Source of the DNA: Tubulanus polymorphus
Taxonomy: Eukaryota; Nemertea; Palaeonemertea; Tubulaniformes; Tubulanidae
Assembly: GCF_964204645.1 (NCBI RefSeq)
Contig: NC_134029.1
Coordinates: 15,954,450 to 16,018,449 of the forward strand
Direction: 5' to 3'
Length of the DNA stretch: 64,000 bases
In this document: positions 18,575-30,993 of the stretch, one piece after another
How positions within the stretch are numbered: position 1 is the first letter of the stretch
How the letters are laid out: each line of letters starts with the position of its first letter
Made by a program: the position numbers and the translations under genes
Notes under the pieces: model-generated
Seen by the model: the letters and a program-made list of their open reading frames with translations, nothing else
Told to the model about the DNA's origin: nothing
Database searches by the model: none

Positions 18575-21500
18575 TTTAATACTAAAATTTTTATTAAAAT
18601 TGATTTTAGAAGTTATTCATTTATATTTTATTCATATATATGAATATTTTAAGAGTAATAGGGGTTTAGTTGTTTCATATCAAAGGTTGAACGGGGCGAG
18701 TGAGTAAAAAATAAAAAATAAATTCGAGTGTGCGAGAATTTATTTTTGAAGTTGAATTGGTCATTGGTGGTCAGTGATGGTCAGTGATGAATTTGCAATG
18801 ATGATTCCTTAGTAGTTTGGAAACAAACATTACATGATAAATTTCCGAAATTCGAAGTCAAGTGTTCAGACTCGGGGATATCTCAATTGGTCAGTTACTG
18901 ACCATCATGGTGTCACCATTGTGGTCTATAGCTCAAATGAAACATGTGGAACCGACGAAGGGGCCCAAAATCGTTAAGTCATTTCCTGGAGTGACGTGAT
19001 CCAAAAATGCCCTAACTGGAAAAGGCAGTCTCTCAATTGGATGAAACCAAATCGGACAGGACAATTAAAATTTGGGAAGGTCACAGGTAGTGGTCTTTCT
19101 ACGAAGCCCACGCGGTGAGCGTATTATTATGAAATCTTTTTTTAAACCACCATGTACCACGAAGTAATCGTTGTAAGCACTTGAAACAGCCATTAACCAC
19201 TTGAAACTCATACCGCATCCCCGCAAAGAGGGGTGGTTCAGCAAACCGGAGTTTTCATTGACCTCTCTAGACTACACCGCCAGTACGGGTAGCCGAGCAA
19301 ACCGGAAAACTCATAATGCTGCGACAGGTGGTTTTGCAAAGTCATTTAAAATCAAGATGAAAAGCGTCTAAGGATACAATTATTCCGATTTTGGAGAGAG
19401 AAGTCATAAAGAATGAATAAATTAATGAAGATTAAAAAATCGGAAGTGATAAACAAACAGTTTAAAAGCAGAAGCACCCGTCGCGATAAAATGAAGATTT
19501 AAATATTACAAAATCATTATGAAAAACGAAATGAAAAGAAACAAATGCTACCGTTGATAGTATTCACGTACAAATTGTAGAATGAGAATAGAAAATTTAA
19601 TTGAATACAAGTCACGAGAAGAGCAAAGAGATTTAGACAATCAATCCGGGGCTTGAAAGTAAAGAAACCAGTCTTTAAAATGAATAAACTCGAATGCAAG
19701 ATCTTTGCTTTCGAATAATTTGTTAATTACAAGGGTAGACCTAAGGTTCATATAAATCTATATTTTTGAATTTTGAAATCAGGGGATCTAAAAATAGTAT
19801 TCATCATTAGCGGGACGTCGATTCAGCAATTAATTTTTCAGGAAGAGCCGACCAGCCTTCCAAGAAAGGGAATGCGCATCATCCGTGAGTGTCGCAAAAG
19901 AATTATCTCATTGCTAATTAAAGTTGAAAAATAACATGTACGTTGTTTTCTGAATACTAAAAGATTCTCAATTTTATTTGTGTTCTGTCTACTTAATTGC
20001 GGAAATCCGATGTATTTGCAGTACTGGGAACAATAAAGTATTGAATAAAGTAATAATCAAGTACATTTGATGAGTATCAATAAGGTAAATGTATATTTTA
20101 ACTTGAATTTGAGCCCACTAGGTGGTGGTATTGGAAGACACCAGGTGGTTCGATCAACTTAATATGCTCCAGTGCCGTGGCGCTGTCGCATATCGCTGTC
20201 GCAAATTTGAAAAATTGACCGCCTGTCAATTCTGCGCCACGTACCTGTATTCGCACTCACAATTAGACTGGCTACCGGTCTCAATCTTCAATTAGAGACC
20301 GGTTGTGCCCATCCTCCGTCTTATATTTTCGATGCATGTCAAATAAGGTCAAACGTGTTTAAGAAGCGGTTACTTCCTGGTTAAGATGGCGTCTCTTCGA
20401 ATCTGCTTAGCTTCGAGCGATATCGAAATAGGCCTGGTATGAATGATTACGATAGCATCTGATAATCAACGAATTGTTATGTAATCAAAATACAAAAGGA
20501 AACTTTACAAAGGACAAGAAGCATTATTGCAGTAAGTGTCCGATAGATCTGCTGATAACTTTACCTGGTACTCGGAACAGAAACTAACAAGGATCGAAAT
20601 CTATGCGAGCTCAGCCTCGACAGTTACCGAATACAGAACATTCTGAAGGAACAGGGGACATCCTTTCTATATCTACAGTTCGTGAGATGTATTTAGTGAA
20701 TTCATGTTTTAATACAGTGTTGTAAAATGACTATATTTAGTATCTGAATAAAGTTTACAATTGTTGAACTCCTAGTTATGGTGAGATCACATATATTTTG
20801 ATCCACCTCAGCCTACTGATTTCCTGATAGACAGCAAGTTGGGACAGTCAAATTATGGGACTTGGTCAAGACAAATTATTCGGATCACACTGGAAATCCG
20901 CAATATCCTCCTCTCCTCATGGACCACACAATGTCAGTGTTGTGATACGCCGGTCACCATCCTCTCCTTAGTCGTATAATTAGTAAAAGCGATAATCGGT
21001 CCCTGGCGAGAGAACGTGTCCGCGCACAAACCCAAGTAAAAACTAGAATACCGGATATTTGAATGAATATAACAATAACAAGACGAATTTTTTTACCTTA
21101 ATATTCAAACTCAGCTCTCCAGTTTAACACAATCCAAATCCTAGCTCTAAATTCCTACTCTCCTGCTGTTAACCCGTCCTGAAAAGTCCCAAACAAGCTA
21201 TTAACGAGTAACTATCGAATCTCTATCGAGTGTCTCTTGAGTGTCTGCTCTCTCAAGATGCGGGTCCCTTTTATAGAAAGAATCGGCATTCATAAAATAC
21301 CGACTCTCCCGCTCGACTTTTGGCAAGGAGCAGCAACCTAACTGTCATGACTGTTTTGGTCATATAGAATTTAGCCTTAATGATTCGCTGATCTAAAATT
21401 ATTTGAGAAACTGATTTGCTAAACTAACTTTTTCCTTCCAACCCCTGTCATGACGGAATGATTTACTCACTCCTTGCTTATCATCGTTGAGAGAACAGCT

Positions 21501-22620
21501 ATTCTCTGCGAGTTACCAACAGACGTATACAACAAGAGAAACTTTAGAGAGCTAGTATTATCGTTTAACACAAATTAATTTTCTTAAAACTTTAGCGATT
21601 ATAGAGACTTTGTTCTCAATTAACATCTAGGATATTCAAATTAAATATATTTTCGAAACTTTAATATTTGTCTAAAATTACGGTACGTTACCACTGATTA
21701 TTTCTTTTTGAATTATTATAAATACCGGTACTTTTGATTCGGAACTTCATTATGATCAATTATCTCTCTTAAAATCATTCTATAACTGTTATACTAGATA
21801 AATTTGATTATAATACGGGATAAAGCAAAACAATAATGTCTCCCCATACTTCCGTTTTTCTTTTTATAGAAAGTAGTCGGGAGTATCATGAAGTAACAGC
21901 GTGATTCTTTCACCAGCCACATTATTAATGCAACCCATTGTTCCGACCAAATACGGTTCCGTCTATTCCCAAGTTTGTAAAAAGATTTCTGAATGTTTGC
22001 CAGATATCGCAGCAGAAGAACCGAGAAAGAATTATTTTTACACCAGGCTGATTTATGGTCAGCGCTGATAGATCAAAGCATCAAACAACAACCTGCTTAC
22101 TACATCTTACTACGTTTGTCGTCTGAAACCATTAATAACCACCAACGCATTCAGGAAATCAACATTACAAACATTTTTTAGCTACTACGAAATCTTGCTG
22201 CGGATCAGTTGACTCTAGAAATTGATTATAAAATTCATCACGCGAAACTCTTTTTCACTGGATTCAATATGTATTGTTCACTTCTGGTACAAAATCTTGT
22301 TCACCTCAGACAAGAGAATAAGCAATGACACTCTGCGTATTTCATGACATAAAACGGTAGTTTTGTTTTCATCAACAAATTGTGACAATCCTGATATCCC
22401 AGACTTAAATGATAGTGTCTTTAGACCAGCGTGAATCCAATCACAATTCAAATTGAAGGCTCGCGACGCTAATGCAGTTATTCACAGAATCCAGCTCTTT
22501 AAACTTCATCACTTTATTGGAATCAAGGAGTTTCACCACCTGTTATTTGGAATATCGTTTCATGACACCTAGTGCTGATTCTTCATTCTCTTTGATTGAC
22601 TGCATGATGTTATCTTTCTG
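18575..22620. other. Host-like region between elements 1 and 2, no gene recognised
   Basis: Composition is mixed and no convincing protein is encoded. Small open frames here have no recognisable motif. There are short local repeats (GGTCAGTGATGGTCAGTGAT near 18775) and an inverted repeat ACCGGTCTC/GAGACCGGT near 20275-20306. Parts may be old host repeats, but no family is recognised. Confidence 0.5.
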
Positions 22621-25600
22621 AAATTAAAATACATAAATTTAAAAATATAGTGCCATTTGTAATTTATGGGGATTTTGAATCGTTGAATAAAGAATAAAGA
22701 ACTGATCAAGATAGAAAAGAAATATATAAAAAAAGCAATTTTCAAAATCAATGGATAAAGGAAATGAACTACATGAAGATATAATTCAAGACCAACCAAT
22801 TATAAATACAATTAAAAAATTTCATCAAAGAGCTGCTGCTTTTTGAATTTATATAAAATCAAATTATCCTGAATTATATGAAAGTCAATATATTTCTTTT
22901 AGAGGTGAAGATGTAGTAAAAGAATTTGAAATAAAATAATTGAATTAGAAAGTGATTTAGCAAAATTATGAAACAAAAATAAAAGAATAGTTATGACAAA
23001 AGAAGATGAAATTGATTTTAATTATGCAACTCATCGTTGTTACTGTGAAAAACATTTTTATTCATTTGATAAAAAAGTTCAAAGAGATCAAGATCATTTA
23101 AATTCAAAATATCGTGGAGCTGCTCATGAAGATTGCAATTTACAAGCTAAGAAAGTTAATTTCGTACGAATATTATTTCATAATTTATCAGGCTATGATA
23201 CCCATCTATTTATAAAACAATTATCAGGAAAATTGGGCGCAATTAATCAAGAAATAGAAGAATATAATGCTATGAATGGTGCAAATGTAAGAAAATATGA
23301 TTTTAAACTATTAGCTAAGACATCTGAAAATTATGTTTCATTTCAATTTGGTTGCATTAGATTTTTAGATTTTTAGCAAGTCCATTAGATAATTTAGCAA
23401 AAAGTTTAGTTGATAACGATTTTATAATAACACGACATTATTATCCAAATGAACAAGATTTTAGATAATTGAGATTTAAAGGTGCAATTCCTTATTCATT
23501 TTATAAAACACATGATGATTTTTATGTAACAGAATTATTAAAAGAACAATTTTATGATCAATTAGAAGAGGAGTATGTGAAAGATGAAGTTTTAAGAGAA
23601 CATTAAATATTTGGAATCATTTTAAGATAAAAAATCATGGTGAATTAGTAGATTTATATTTAAAATCAGATGTTATGATATTGGCTGATATATTTGAAAA
23701 ATTTAGAGAAGTTAATTTGAATCATTTTAATGTTGATCCTTGTTATTGTTATTCAAGTCCTCGTTTAAACTGGCAATGTGGTTTGAAATATACAAATGTA
23801 GAATTAGATTTATTAAAAGAACCAGACATGGTTTTATTATTTGAAAAATCAATTAGAGGTGGAATTAGTGGTGTTATGGGAGATAGACATTTTAAAGCAA
23901 ATGATGAATATAAATTATTGTATATTGACGCTAATAATTTATATGGTTGGGCAATGATGCAACCCCAACCATATAAAAATTTTATATTAACAGAACTTGA
24001 AAATGATGATAAAACTAATTGGGAAAGCGCAATTATGAGTTTAGAAGATGAAGCACCAATTGGTTATTTCTTTGTAGTTGATTTAGAATATCCTGATAAC
24101 ATAAAGTTTAAAACAAGAAACTTACCATATTGCCCAGAACATTAAGCCGTAGATGATAGTTATTTAAGTGAATACCAGAAAAAAATAAAACCGAAAGATC
24201 ATGTTTTTACAGAAAAATTGATACTTACTCAAAATAATAAATATAATTATATTGTTCATTATAGGATGTTAAAATTTTATCTAAAATTAGGAATGAAATT
24301 AAAGAAAGTACATAGATATATTGAATTTAATCAATCGAAGTGGTTAGAAAAATATATAGATTTTAATACTCAACAGAGAACCATATCAAAAACAGATTTG
24401 AAGAAGATTTCTTCAAATTAGTGAATAATAGTTTTTATGGAAAAACATGTGAAAATATTAGAAATAGAAATGATATTGAATTAGTAAATAATTCTGAACG
24501 ATTAAGACATTTACAATCAAGTCCTAGACATTTAGGAAATAAAAGATTTGAAGATTATTTAACCGCGGTATAATTAAAAAGAACGACAATGAAATTTAAT
24601 AAACCTAAATTCATTGGTTCAACTGTTTTAGAAATATCAAAATTATTAATGTATTATTTTTATTATAATGTTTTACAACCACGTTTTGGGGAATAACATA
24701 TTGAAATATTATATTTTGATTCTGTAACAGCTGATACCCCAATATTATTAAAATACAATAATCAAATATTAATTAGAAGAATTTCAGAAATAATTCCGAA
24801 ACAAAATGAACTTTATATTTCATATGGTGAAAAAGAATTAATACAAATAAATGGATTAATGGATGTTTGGACAAGAAATGGATGGAAAAAAATTACGAAT
24901 ATAATTAGACTTAAAACAAATAAAAGAATTTATAGAGTTAGAACTAAATTTGGGTTTGTTGCTGTTACAGAAGATCATAGTTTAATTAGAAATAATGGTG
25001 ATGAAATAAAACAACCTGATATAAAAATTGGAGATGAATTATTACATAAGAGATTTTACCCAAGAATGAATCATATGTCATTTGATGAAATAATTGATAA
25101 TATTTATAACTTAGAACCTGAAACATTAAAAGAAAAAGAATATTTTATCAAAGGATTTTTTATGGGCGATGGTTCATCAGGTGTGTATAATTATGTTAGT
25201 CGCACTCAATATTGTTGGTATTTATGCAATCAAGATTTGAAATTATTAGAAAGAATAAAGAAATACTGTGAAGAAGTTTATTCACACAAAACATTTAGAA
25301 TCATGGATGTTATGAAATCATCAGCAGTTCATAAAATACTTGTAAATAATCCTAATGATTTTGCTATAAAATATGATGATGAATTCTATATTCATGCAAT
25401 AGTCAAAAGTAATACCTCAACAAAAGAAAAGATAGTTCCAGATTATGTATTAAATGCAAAAGATAATTTAAGAAACTGGTTCTTCATTGGATTCTACGCA
25501 GCAGATGGTGCTAAATTTACCGAGTTCTCCAGTAATAACATTTGCACAAAAAGGAAAAGTTGGTATATCAGGATTAAATATATTATGCAATTCATTAGGT

Positions 25601-26239
25601 TTTAATATGAATATTGGATTGATTAAATCTAAACCAAATTGTTTTATTCTAAGGCACACAGAAAAAGAAATAACTGAAGAAGTTAGAGATTTATTTGAAA
25701 TATATAACCCAACAGATTATGTTTATGATTTATCAACTGAAGATGGAACACTTAACTGTGGATTTCCATTAATAGTGGTCAATACGGACGTCTACATACT
25801 AAAAATCGAGACAAATGACATAACAAAAGACTTAAAAACATTAAAACATCATTTTGACTTTAGCAATTATCCAAAAGATCATGAATTATTTAGCAATGAT
25901 AATAAGAAAATTCCTGGTAAATTTAAAGACGAACTGGGGGGTGATGAAATGATTGAATTTGTTGGTATAAGAAGTAAAATGTATAGTTATAGAACAATAG
26001 ATCATGAGGCTAAAAAGTTAAAAGGAATAACAAAACATGTGGTTGAGAAACACATAGAATTTCAAGATTATAAAAAGTGTTTATATAACTCAATTGTAAT
26101 GAAACATAAAATGAATTGTTTAAGATCAGAAGATCACGAGATGAACATTAATGAAGTTGAAAAAACTAGTTTAAATCCGTTCGATGATAAAAGATATATT
26201 TTGGTTGATGGAATAAACACATTACCTTATGGCCATTAA
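22621..26239 (+). pseudogene. polB: Protein-primed DNA polymerase B with an in-frame intein, broken (element 2)
   Basis: Homology starts near the first exonuclease motif (Tyr-Gly-Asp-Phe-Glu-Ser, about 22665), so the 5' part is absent. The HNH-like zinc insert and Asn-Leu-Ser-Gly-Tyr-Asp exonuclease motif lie in 22993-23376, motif A near 23930-23960 and motif B near 24420-24460. Motif C is interrupted after Phe-Asp at 24720 by the intein and resumes with Thr-Asp at 25784. Stops and frameshifts occur near 22845, 22935, 23375, 23467, 23605, 24145, 24405, 24571 and 24694. The C-terminus is shorter than in element 1, and its stop overlaps the stop of the convergent gene. Confidence 0.9.
24721..25783 (+). 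other. Intein with LAGLIDADG homing-endonuclease domain in polB motif C, one frameshift
   Basis: The segment interrupts the polymerase between the first Asp and the Thr of the Asp-Thr-Asp motif. Its first residues are Ser-Val-Thr-Ala-Asp-Thr-Pro (block A). A block B follows with Val-Thr-Glu-Asp-His-Ser-Leu (near 24965-24985). Two LAGLIDADG-type motifs follow (Ile-Lys-Gly-Phe-Phe-Met-Gly-Asp-Gly near 25150, Ile-Gly-Phe-Tyr-Ala-Ala-Asp-Gly near 25483-25506). Block F reads Tyr-Asp-Leu-Ser-Thr-Glu-Asp-Gly, ending in Val-Val-Asn just before Thr. Length is 1063 bp, that is 354 codons plus one base, matching a single-base frameshift near 25510-25545. The penultimate residue is Val rather than the usual His, and the first is Ser rather than Cys. 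It would splice itself out after translation and cut intein-free alleles. Confidence 0.9.
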
Positions 26240-27387
26240 AAAAGAAAATCAATATCATCATACTCGAAATCACTACTGGTGTCATCATTTTTATTTAATT
26301 GTTTAGGTTCTTCCATTTCATTTTTCTCATTTAAATAAAGTTCTATATTGTACCACATTTCATCCTGCTCTCTTTGTTTCCTTTTGTTCATTACTTCATC
26401 AAATGGAATTATAATATCGAAGTTTAAAAAATGTACAATCTTATTTAAAAAGAATTCATAATTAATTGTTTTTATTATATCTGTCTTAGTTATTTCACCA
26501 TTTTTATTTTCTATCATTTTCATTTTTTTCAAGCCATTGCTTATATTCTGGTGTATGATCTTCCGTAGAAAATATCTAAAAAATTTCATATAGATATTTT
26601 AATTTTGGTTCTATAAGAATATCTCTAGTTTTTTCATCACCCCATAAATTTCTTTGCCATCCGCATTCATTACAAAATATCACAGAATCTTCTTGTCTTA
26701 AGTACACATAAATACATTTTGGGCATTTTCTTCTATCATATCTTGGTAATAGATCGTCATTAAGATTTTGGTATTTTCTTACGTTTTCTTCATGTTTTAT
26801 TGTTTTATTATGTAGATTTGAATTACTTGTTGTAATAATCAATTTACAATATTTGCAATAATATGTTTTTCTTACTAATTCATTATTTTGTTTTTCCAAC
26901 CTTTCAAGTGTTTCTTGATTATCTGGTAACGTTTTCTGGTAATATTTTATGTTTTCTAATATATTATGTTTTCTTTCATTGAATTCCGCTTCAAATTTAT
27001 TAGAAATTTTATCTATATGTGCTTTACGAAATTGATGATTTTCCCAATCTTCTATATTTTCAGGGCTATATTTTATTCGAAAAGGCTCACAGAAATGATC
27101 TTTTATATTATTCTTGTCATAGAATAAGAAAGGTCTTTTCAAATAATTTCAGGTTCAACTTCAACAGAATTATTATTACTTTCGTCACTATCAACATTAA
27201 CCGTTGAGTCATTAATTGTACACTTCTCTGAATGTTTTTTAACATAATTTTTTTAGAATAATTTATTATAATTTGGGCAGTTTATTTTAGGAGGTTTATA
27301 ATTTTTATCATGTTTTTTCATATGTCGAGCCATAATACTTTTTCTTTGAAGTTCACCACAAATTTCACATCCTATATTCTCATTCAT
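26236..27387 (-). pseudogene. Zinc-finger/zinc-ribbon protein, about 380 codons, broken (element 2 only)
   Basis: It starts at CTAAATAAATG (27387). The N-terminal part has a Cys-X2-Cys ... His-X3-His finger and a Lys-rich stretch with a stop near 27253. The piece 27142-26576 carries a further finger (Cys-Lys-Tyr-Cys ... His) and a four-Cys ribbon (Cys-Pro-Lys-Cys ... Cys-Asn-Glu-Cys). The last piece 26589-26236 is acidic. At least three frame breaks are present. It takes the place held by the small 5314 gene in element 1. It is convergent with polB, with overlapping stop codons. It may be a DNA-binding regulator, which is inference. Confidence 0.65.
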
Positions 27388-27455
27388 TTATTTAGGAAAA
27401 ATTTTATTAAAATTAATTTTTAATGGTTCGAGGTAATTTTTTTGCGTTATAAATA

Positions 27456-28206
27456 ATGGGTGAATTAAAAGAATATAGAATATTTGTTGATTCTAGAAAA
27501 CTTACAAATTATAAATCACATAATTTACTAGTACAAATCGATAGAGAATTTAAAAATTGTGTAGATTTAAAATTAGTAAATGTAAGTTTATGTAACTCTT
27601 TTTACAATATATCGAATAAAAGTCTTGATCATTTAGCTTTTTTAGTTCATGCTAGAAATTTGAATAAATGGTATCATCTATTTTTAAAACCTGGATTATA
27701 CAATTTAGAAACATTAGCGCAAGAAATAAATGAAAGAGCTCGTTAAAAAATGGGAGGTTCTGTTGGATTTGGAATTAAATTTTTAAAAAGTGATATCAAT
27801 AATAAAGTAAGAATTAAGTTAGCTAATGATGAACATCAATTTGTGGTTAAAAAAACCTATAGCTAAAGTGTTAGGAATTAACCCAGATGTAAGGATACGT
27901 AATGCCGAAGCTACACCAAACTTAATGCCTTTTACACACTTTTATATTTATTGCAATTTAATTGACCATGTAAAAACTTTCGAAGTAACTAAAGATACAA
28001 TTTGTAATTCTAGTATATTAGATATTTTACCATTAAAAAATGTTAAACAATTTGGAACGCAAATAACTTATAATTTAGCTGAATGTGATTTCAAACCTTG
28101 TATTCCAAAATTTAATAATTTTAAGTTAGAAATTAGAAATCATAATGGATACTTAATTGATTTGAATAGTTTTCCTGTAATTTATGAATTAGTTATAAGA
28201 TGTTGA
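27456..28206 (+). pseudogene. Penton-like minor capsid protein, frameshifted (element 2)
   Basis: It is a close homolog of 5685-6440. The frame is open to 27746, where a base lost after an Ala-Arg pair creates a TAA. A later gain of a base near 27847 restores the frame, which then runs through the Phe-Tyr-Ile-Tyr-Cys-Asn-Leu strand to a TGA at 28204. That TGA replaces the last codons present in the other copies. The start is TAAATAATGG. Confidence 0.8.
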
Positions 28207-28228
28207 GAGTAATTTTTTCATTATATAA

Positions 28229-28589
28229 ATGAATATAACTGTTGGACGGAGTATATGTTTTGGATTTGATTTTAAACGTGAGAAAGAAATGGAATTTGAT
28301 ATTAATGGTATAAAAAATTACTCATATAAAAAATAATGCATTTACTAATGAAACAACATTTGAATATGAAACAACAATTGATAAAGAAACTTTAAATGTA
28401 GAAAAGATTACTGATTTAATTAGAGAGTCTTTAAGATTTTATGAATTAGATGAAGATTTTATTATTAATTATATTAAAAAAATAATAACTGAAATATATG
28501 AAAATGAAACTAATAATATTATAAATGTTGAAATAATTTTAACTAAGTTAACTAAATATTTTGAAGATAGTAATTTTTTTCCTAAATAA
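28229..28589 (+). pseudogene. Homolog of the 118-residue acidic protein, frameshifted
   Basis: It starts at TATATAAATG and matches 6457-6813. An insertion within an A-run near 28313-28320 breaks the frame. The rest matches to the stop at 28587, which abuts the next start. Confidence 0.75.
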
Positions 28590-28810
28590 ATGGTGGATCA
28601 GAAGTGGATAATAACTGGTTTATATAATGGAGCATTATTATCAGTGGGAACTGTTGGTTATACAATGGTATTAAAAAAGTATTTAAAATGCGAAGTATTA
28701 ATGTTGATAAATTTGATATCAATGATATTTTAAAATTAACATTAGCAGTAACTTTATCTAAATTAACAATTTATTATTTAGAAAAACAAAAATATATTCC
28801 TCCTATATAA
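28590..28810 (+). pseudogene. Homolog of the 73-residue hydrophobic protein, frameshifted
   Basis: The ATG follows the previous stop directly (TAAATGG). One A is missing from an A-run near 28675 compared with 6814-7035, which shifts the frame. The ending, Ile-Pro-Pro-Ile and stop, is conserved. Confidence 0.75.
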
Positions 28811-28834
28811 ATACATAATTTTTTTACTAAATAA

Positions 28835-29260
28835 ATGGCATCTGCGATTTTAACTATTATACGATCTGCAATTGTTAACGCTTTAGCATTTGCAGGTGGT
28901 GGTCATTTATATAAGCATAATGATAAAAATAGTTCATTAGCAGAACAAAGAAGACATAACTTAGCACTAGAGAAATACAATAAAGCTGCAGAAGAATACA
29001 GAGAAAAGAGACAAAATTACATGGATTACATTAATAAAGAATTATATAATCAGAAAATTACACATAGAGATGTTCAATCAGTCGATGAAGCTATGAGTTT
29101 ATACAACGAAGTAACAAATGAAGAAAATTACATCTATATAAACCTAAATTATCAGATTATTATACACCAAGTAGTGAACAACAAAAATATGAAATAATTT
29201 GGATTTTAGGTGGAACAGTTATTGTAGCTTACATTTGTTGCTTACAGATTTACTAATTAG
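28835..29260 (+). pseudogene. Homolog of the 138-residue membrane protein, frameshifted
   Basis: It starts at CTAAATAAATG. The Gly/Ala-rich first span and the charged helix are intact. One A is lost near 29125, and a small insertion near 29225-29235 disturbs the C-terminal span before the TAG at 29258. Confidence 0.75.
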
Positions 29261-29279
29261 TAATTTCTTTTCTAAATAA

Positions 29280-29714
29280 ATGGATGATAAAGTTGATAAT
29301 ATTGATATTATTCCTCTTGATATAAATAAAACTAAATTAAAATTATATTTGGAAAAACAAATATTAGAATTTGAAAATGATTTAGAAATTAAAAAGAAAA
29401 AATATTTAAAAAGTAAAATTATATATTATTTTATTATTAGAAGTTCGGTTACAATTAGTTCTGTAATAACATTTCTAGCAATATTCTCACCATTAACACC
29501 TTTAGCTATCTCAATTGGAGCTTTAGGTTTACGTTCAAGTGTATTAACCGGCATAAATTCAAAAATAAATATAACAAGTTATAAAGAAAAAATTAAGGCT
29601 AATATAAAAGAAATTAATAAATTGAAAAATACATAAGATTATATAATAAGTTTAAATGGTAATATAACAGTTGAAGAACAAGATAAATTATTAAAAGAAT
29701 TAATAAATTATTAA
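29280..29714 (+). pseudogene. Homolog of the two-span membrane protein, one nonsense codon
   Basis: It matches 7496-7921 from the CTAAATAAATG start. The frame is open for 118 codons until a TAA replaces a Leu codon at 29634-29636. The remaining codons continue in the same frame to a TAA at 29712. The membrane hairpin is intact. Confidence 0.75.
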
Positions 29715-29730
29715 TTTTTTTATTATATAA

Positions 29731-29893
29731 ATTGTAGATACTTTTCCAAAAGCTTTTCAATATAATAAATCAATTAAACATAATATTCCAGCAATAGATT
29801 TTAATAAAGATATTTCATATAGAAATGAAGTTTTAAATTCATTAATTAATTTAGATATTTATGTGACTGAAACTAATAATTTTAATGCAAAGA
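29731..29893 (+). pseudogene. N-terminal fragment of the conserved 400-residue structural-cluster gene
   Basis: It matches the first 55 or so codons of 61546-62886, but the ATG has become ATTG. A deletion of more than 1 kb then joins it, within GGAAAATATA, to the middle of the coiled-coil gene. The fused product has no meaning as a gene. Confidence 0.65.
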
Positions 29894-30973
29894 TGGAAAA
29901 TATATATAATTAATATCACTTATAAAAATCAAAACAAAATATTAGCAGAATCAACTTTGAGTAATTTAGAACCATCTAGAATTAAAAGAATAAGTAATAG
30001 TAATGAAATAGAAAATGTTACACAAGAAGAAATAAATCAAAATAAAAGAGTATTTAAACAAAGAATTAATGAATTATTTGAAATAATCAATAATAATTTA
30101 GAACCAGAAACAACTTCTGAACAGAATATAACTTCCAAAACTAGTAAACTTAAATCAAATAAAGTTCCAATTGAAAAATTTTACCGAATGGATTACTTGA
30201 CGCAACAGATCAAGAATTAGAAGAATTAGATATATTTTCTGATAAAGCAATTAGAGAAAGTATTAGTATAAGACTTGCATCTGATAAAATTGCGCAAGAT
30301 AAAAGAATAAGAGATTTAAAAATTAGAACTTTAGAAAAAGATAGAACTGATAAAATTAAAGAAATAGAACAATTAAAATTAAATAGAGATGATAAAGTTA
30401 TTGAATTTAAAAAAAGAAATGCATATTTAGAGATAGAAAAAGATGATTTAGAATATAACATAGAATTTCAGAAAGAAGAAATTAAATTATTGAAAAAAAT
30501 CATATGATTATAGTATTAATTAATAGATTAAAAGTTATTTTTAAAGATTTGTTGATAAAACCACATTCTGAAATATCATTAAAAGATAGAATAAGATTAT
30601 TATTTAAGTTAGAAGGTATAACAATTCTTTCAATTGTAACAGCTGTAACTATGTTATTTACAACAATTGGTTTAGCTATTTCAAATTCATTAAAATCTAC
30701 GCCTACACCCAATAAACCGGATAAACCTCCAAGTCATAATAATTCTATACAAGATAAAGTTAAAGATGGTTTAAAAAATTAGCAAAATATCTATGGGAAC
30801 TATCTAAAAAATCTGCTGCAGCTTTACCCGGAGTCATAGCATCAATTGTTGGTTTTGTACAAAAATCTGCTGGAAATATTCTTAGTTTTGCTGCTGAACA
30901 TATTATTTTAATTTTAATTACAATTGTTAGTGCTATTATTTTTGGGTTTGTGAATATGATAAAAAATAGATAA
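29894..30973 (+). pseudogene. C-terminal part of the coiled-coil membrane protein (element 2)
   Basis: It lacks the acidic head and begins within the region equal to about 9172 of element 1. The coiled coil and the membrane spans are recognisable, with frame breaks near 30178, 30497 and 30778. It ends just before the capsid gene, as in the other copies. Confidence 0.75.
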
Positions 30974-30993
30974 TTAATTTTTTTGTTAAATAA

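Noticed and set aside
21180-21300. Possible LTR or promoter of another retroelement (TTTTATAGAAAG)
   Set aside because: No paired repeat, primer site or coding region was found nearby.
24859-25605. Free-standing homing endonuclease gene
   Set aside because: The frame continues upstream without a start into polymerase codons, and intein splice-junction blocks are present on both sides, so it is an intein rather than a separate gene.
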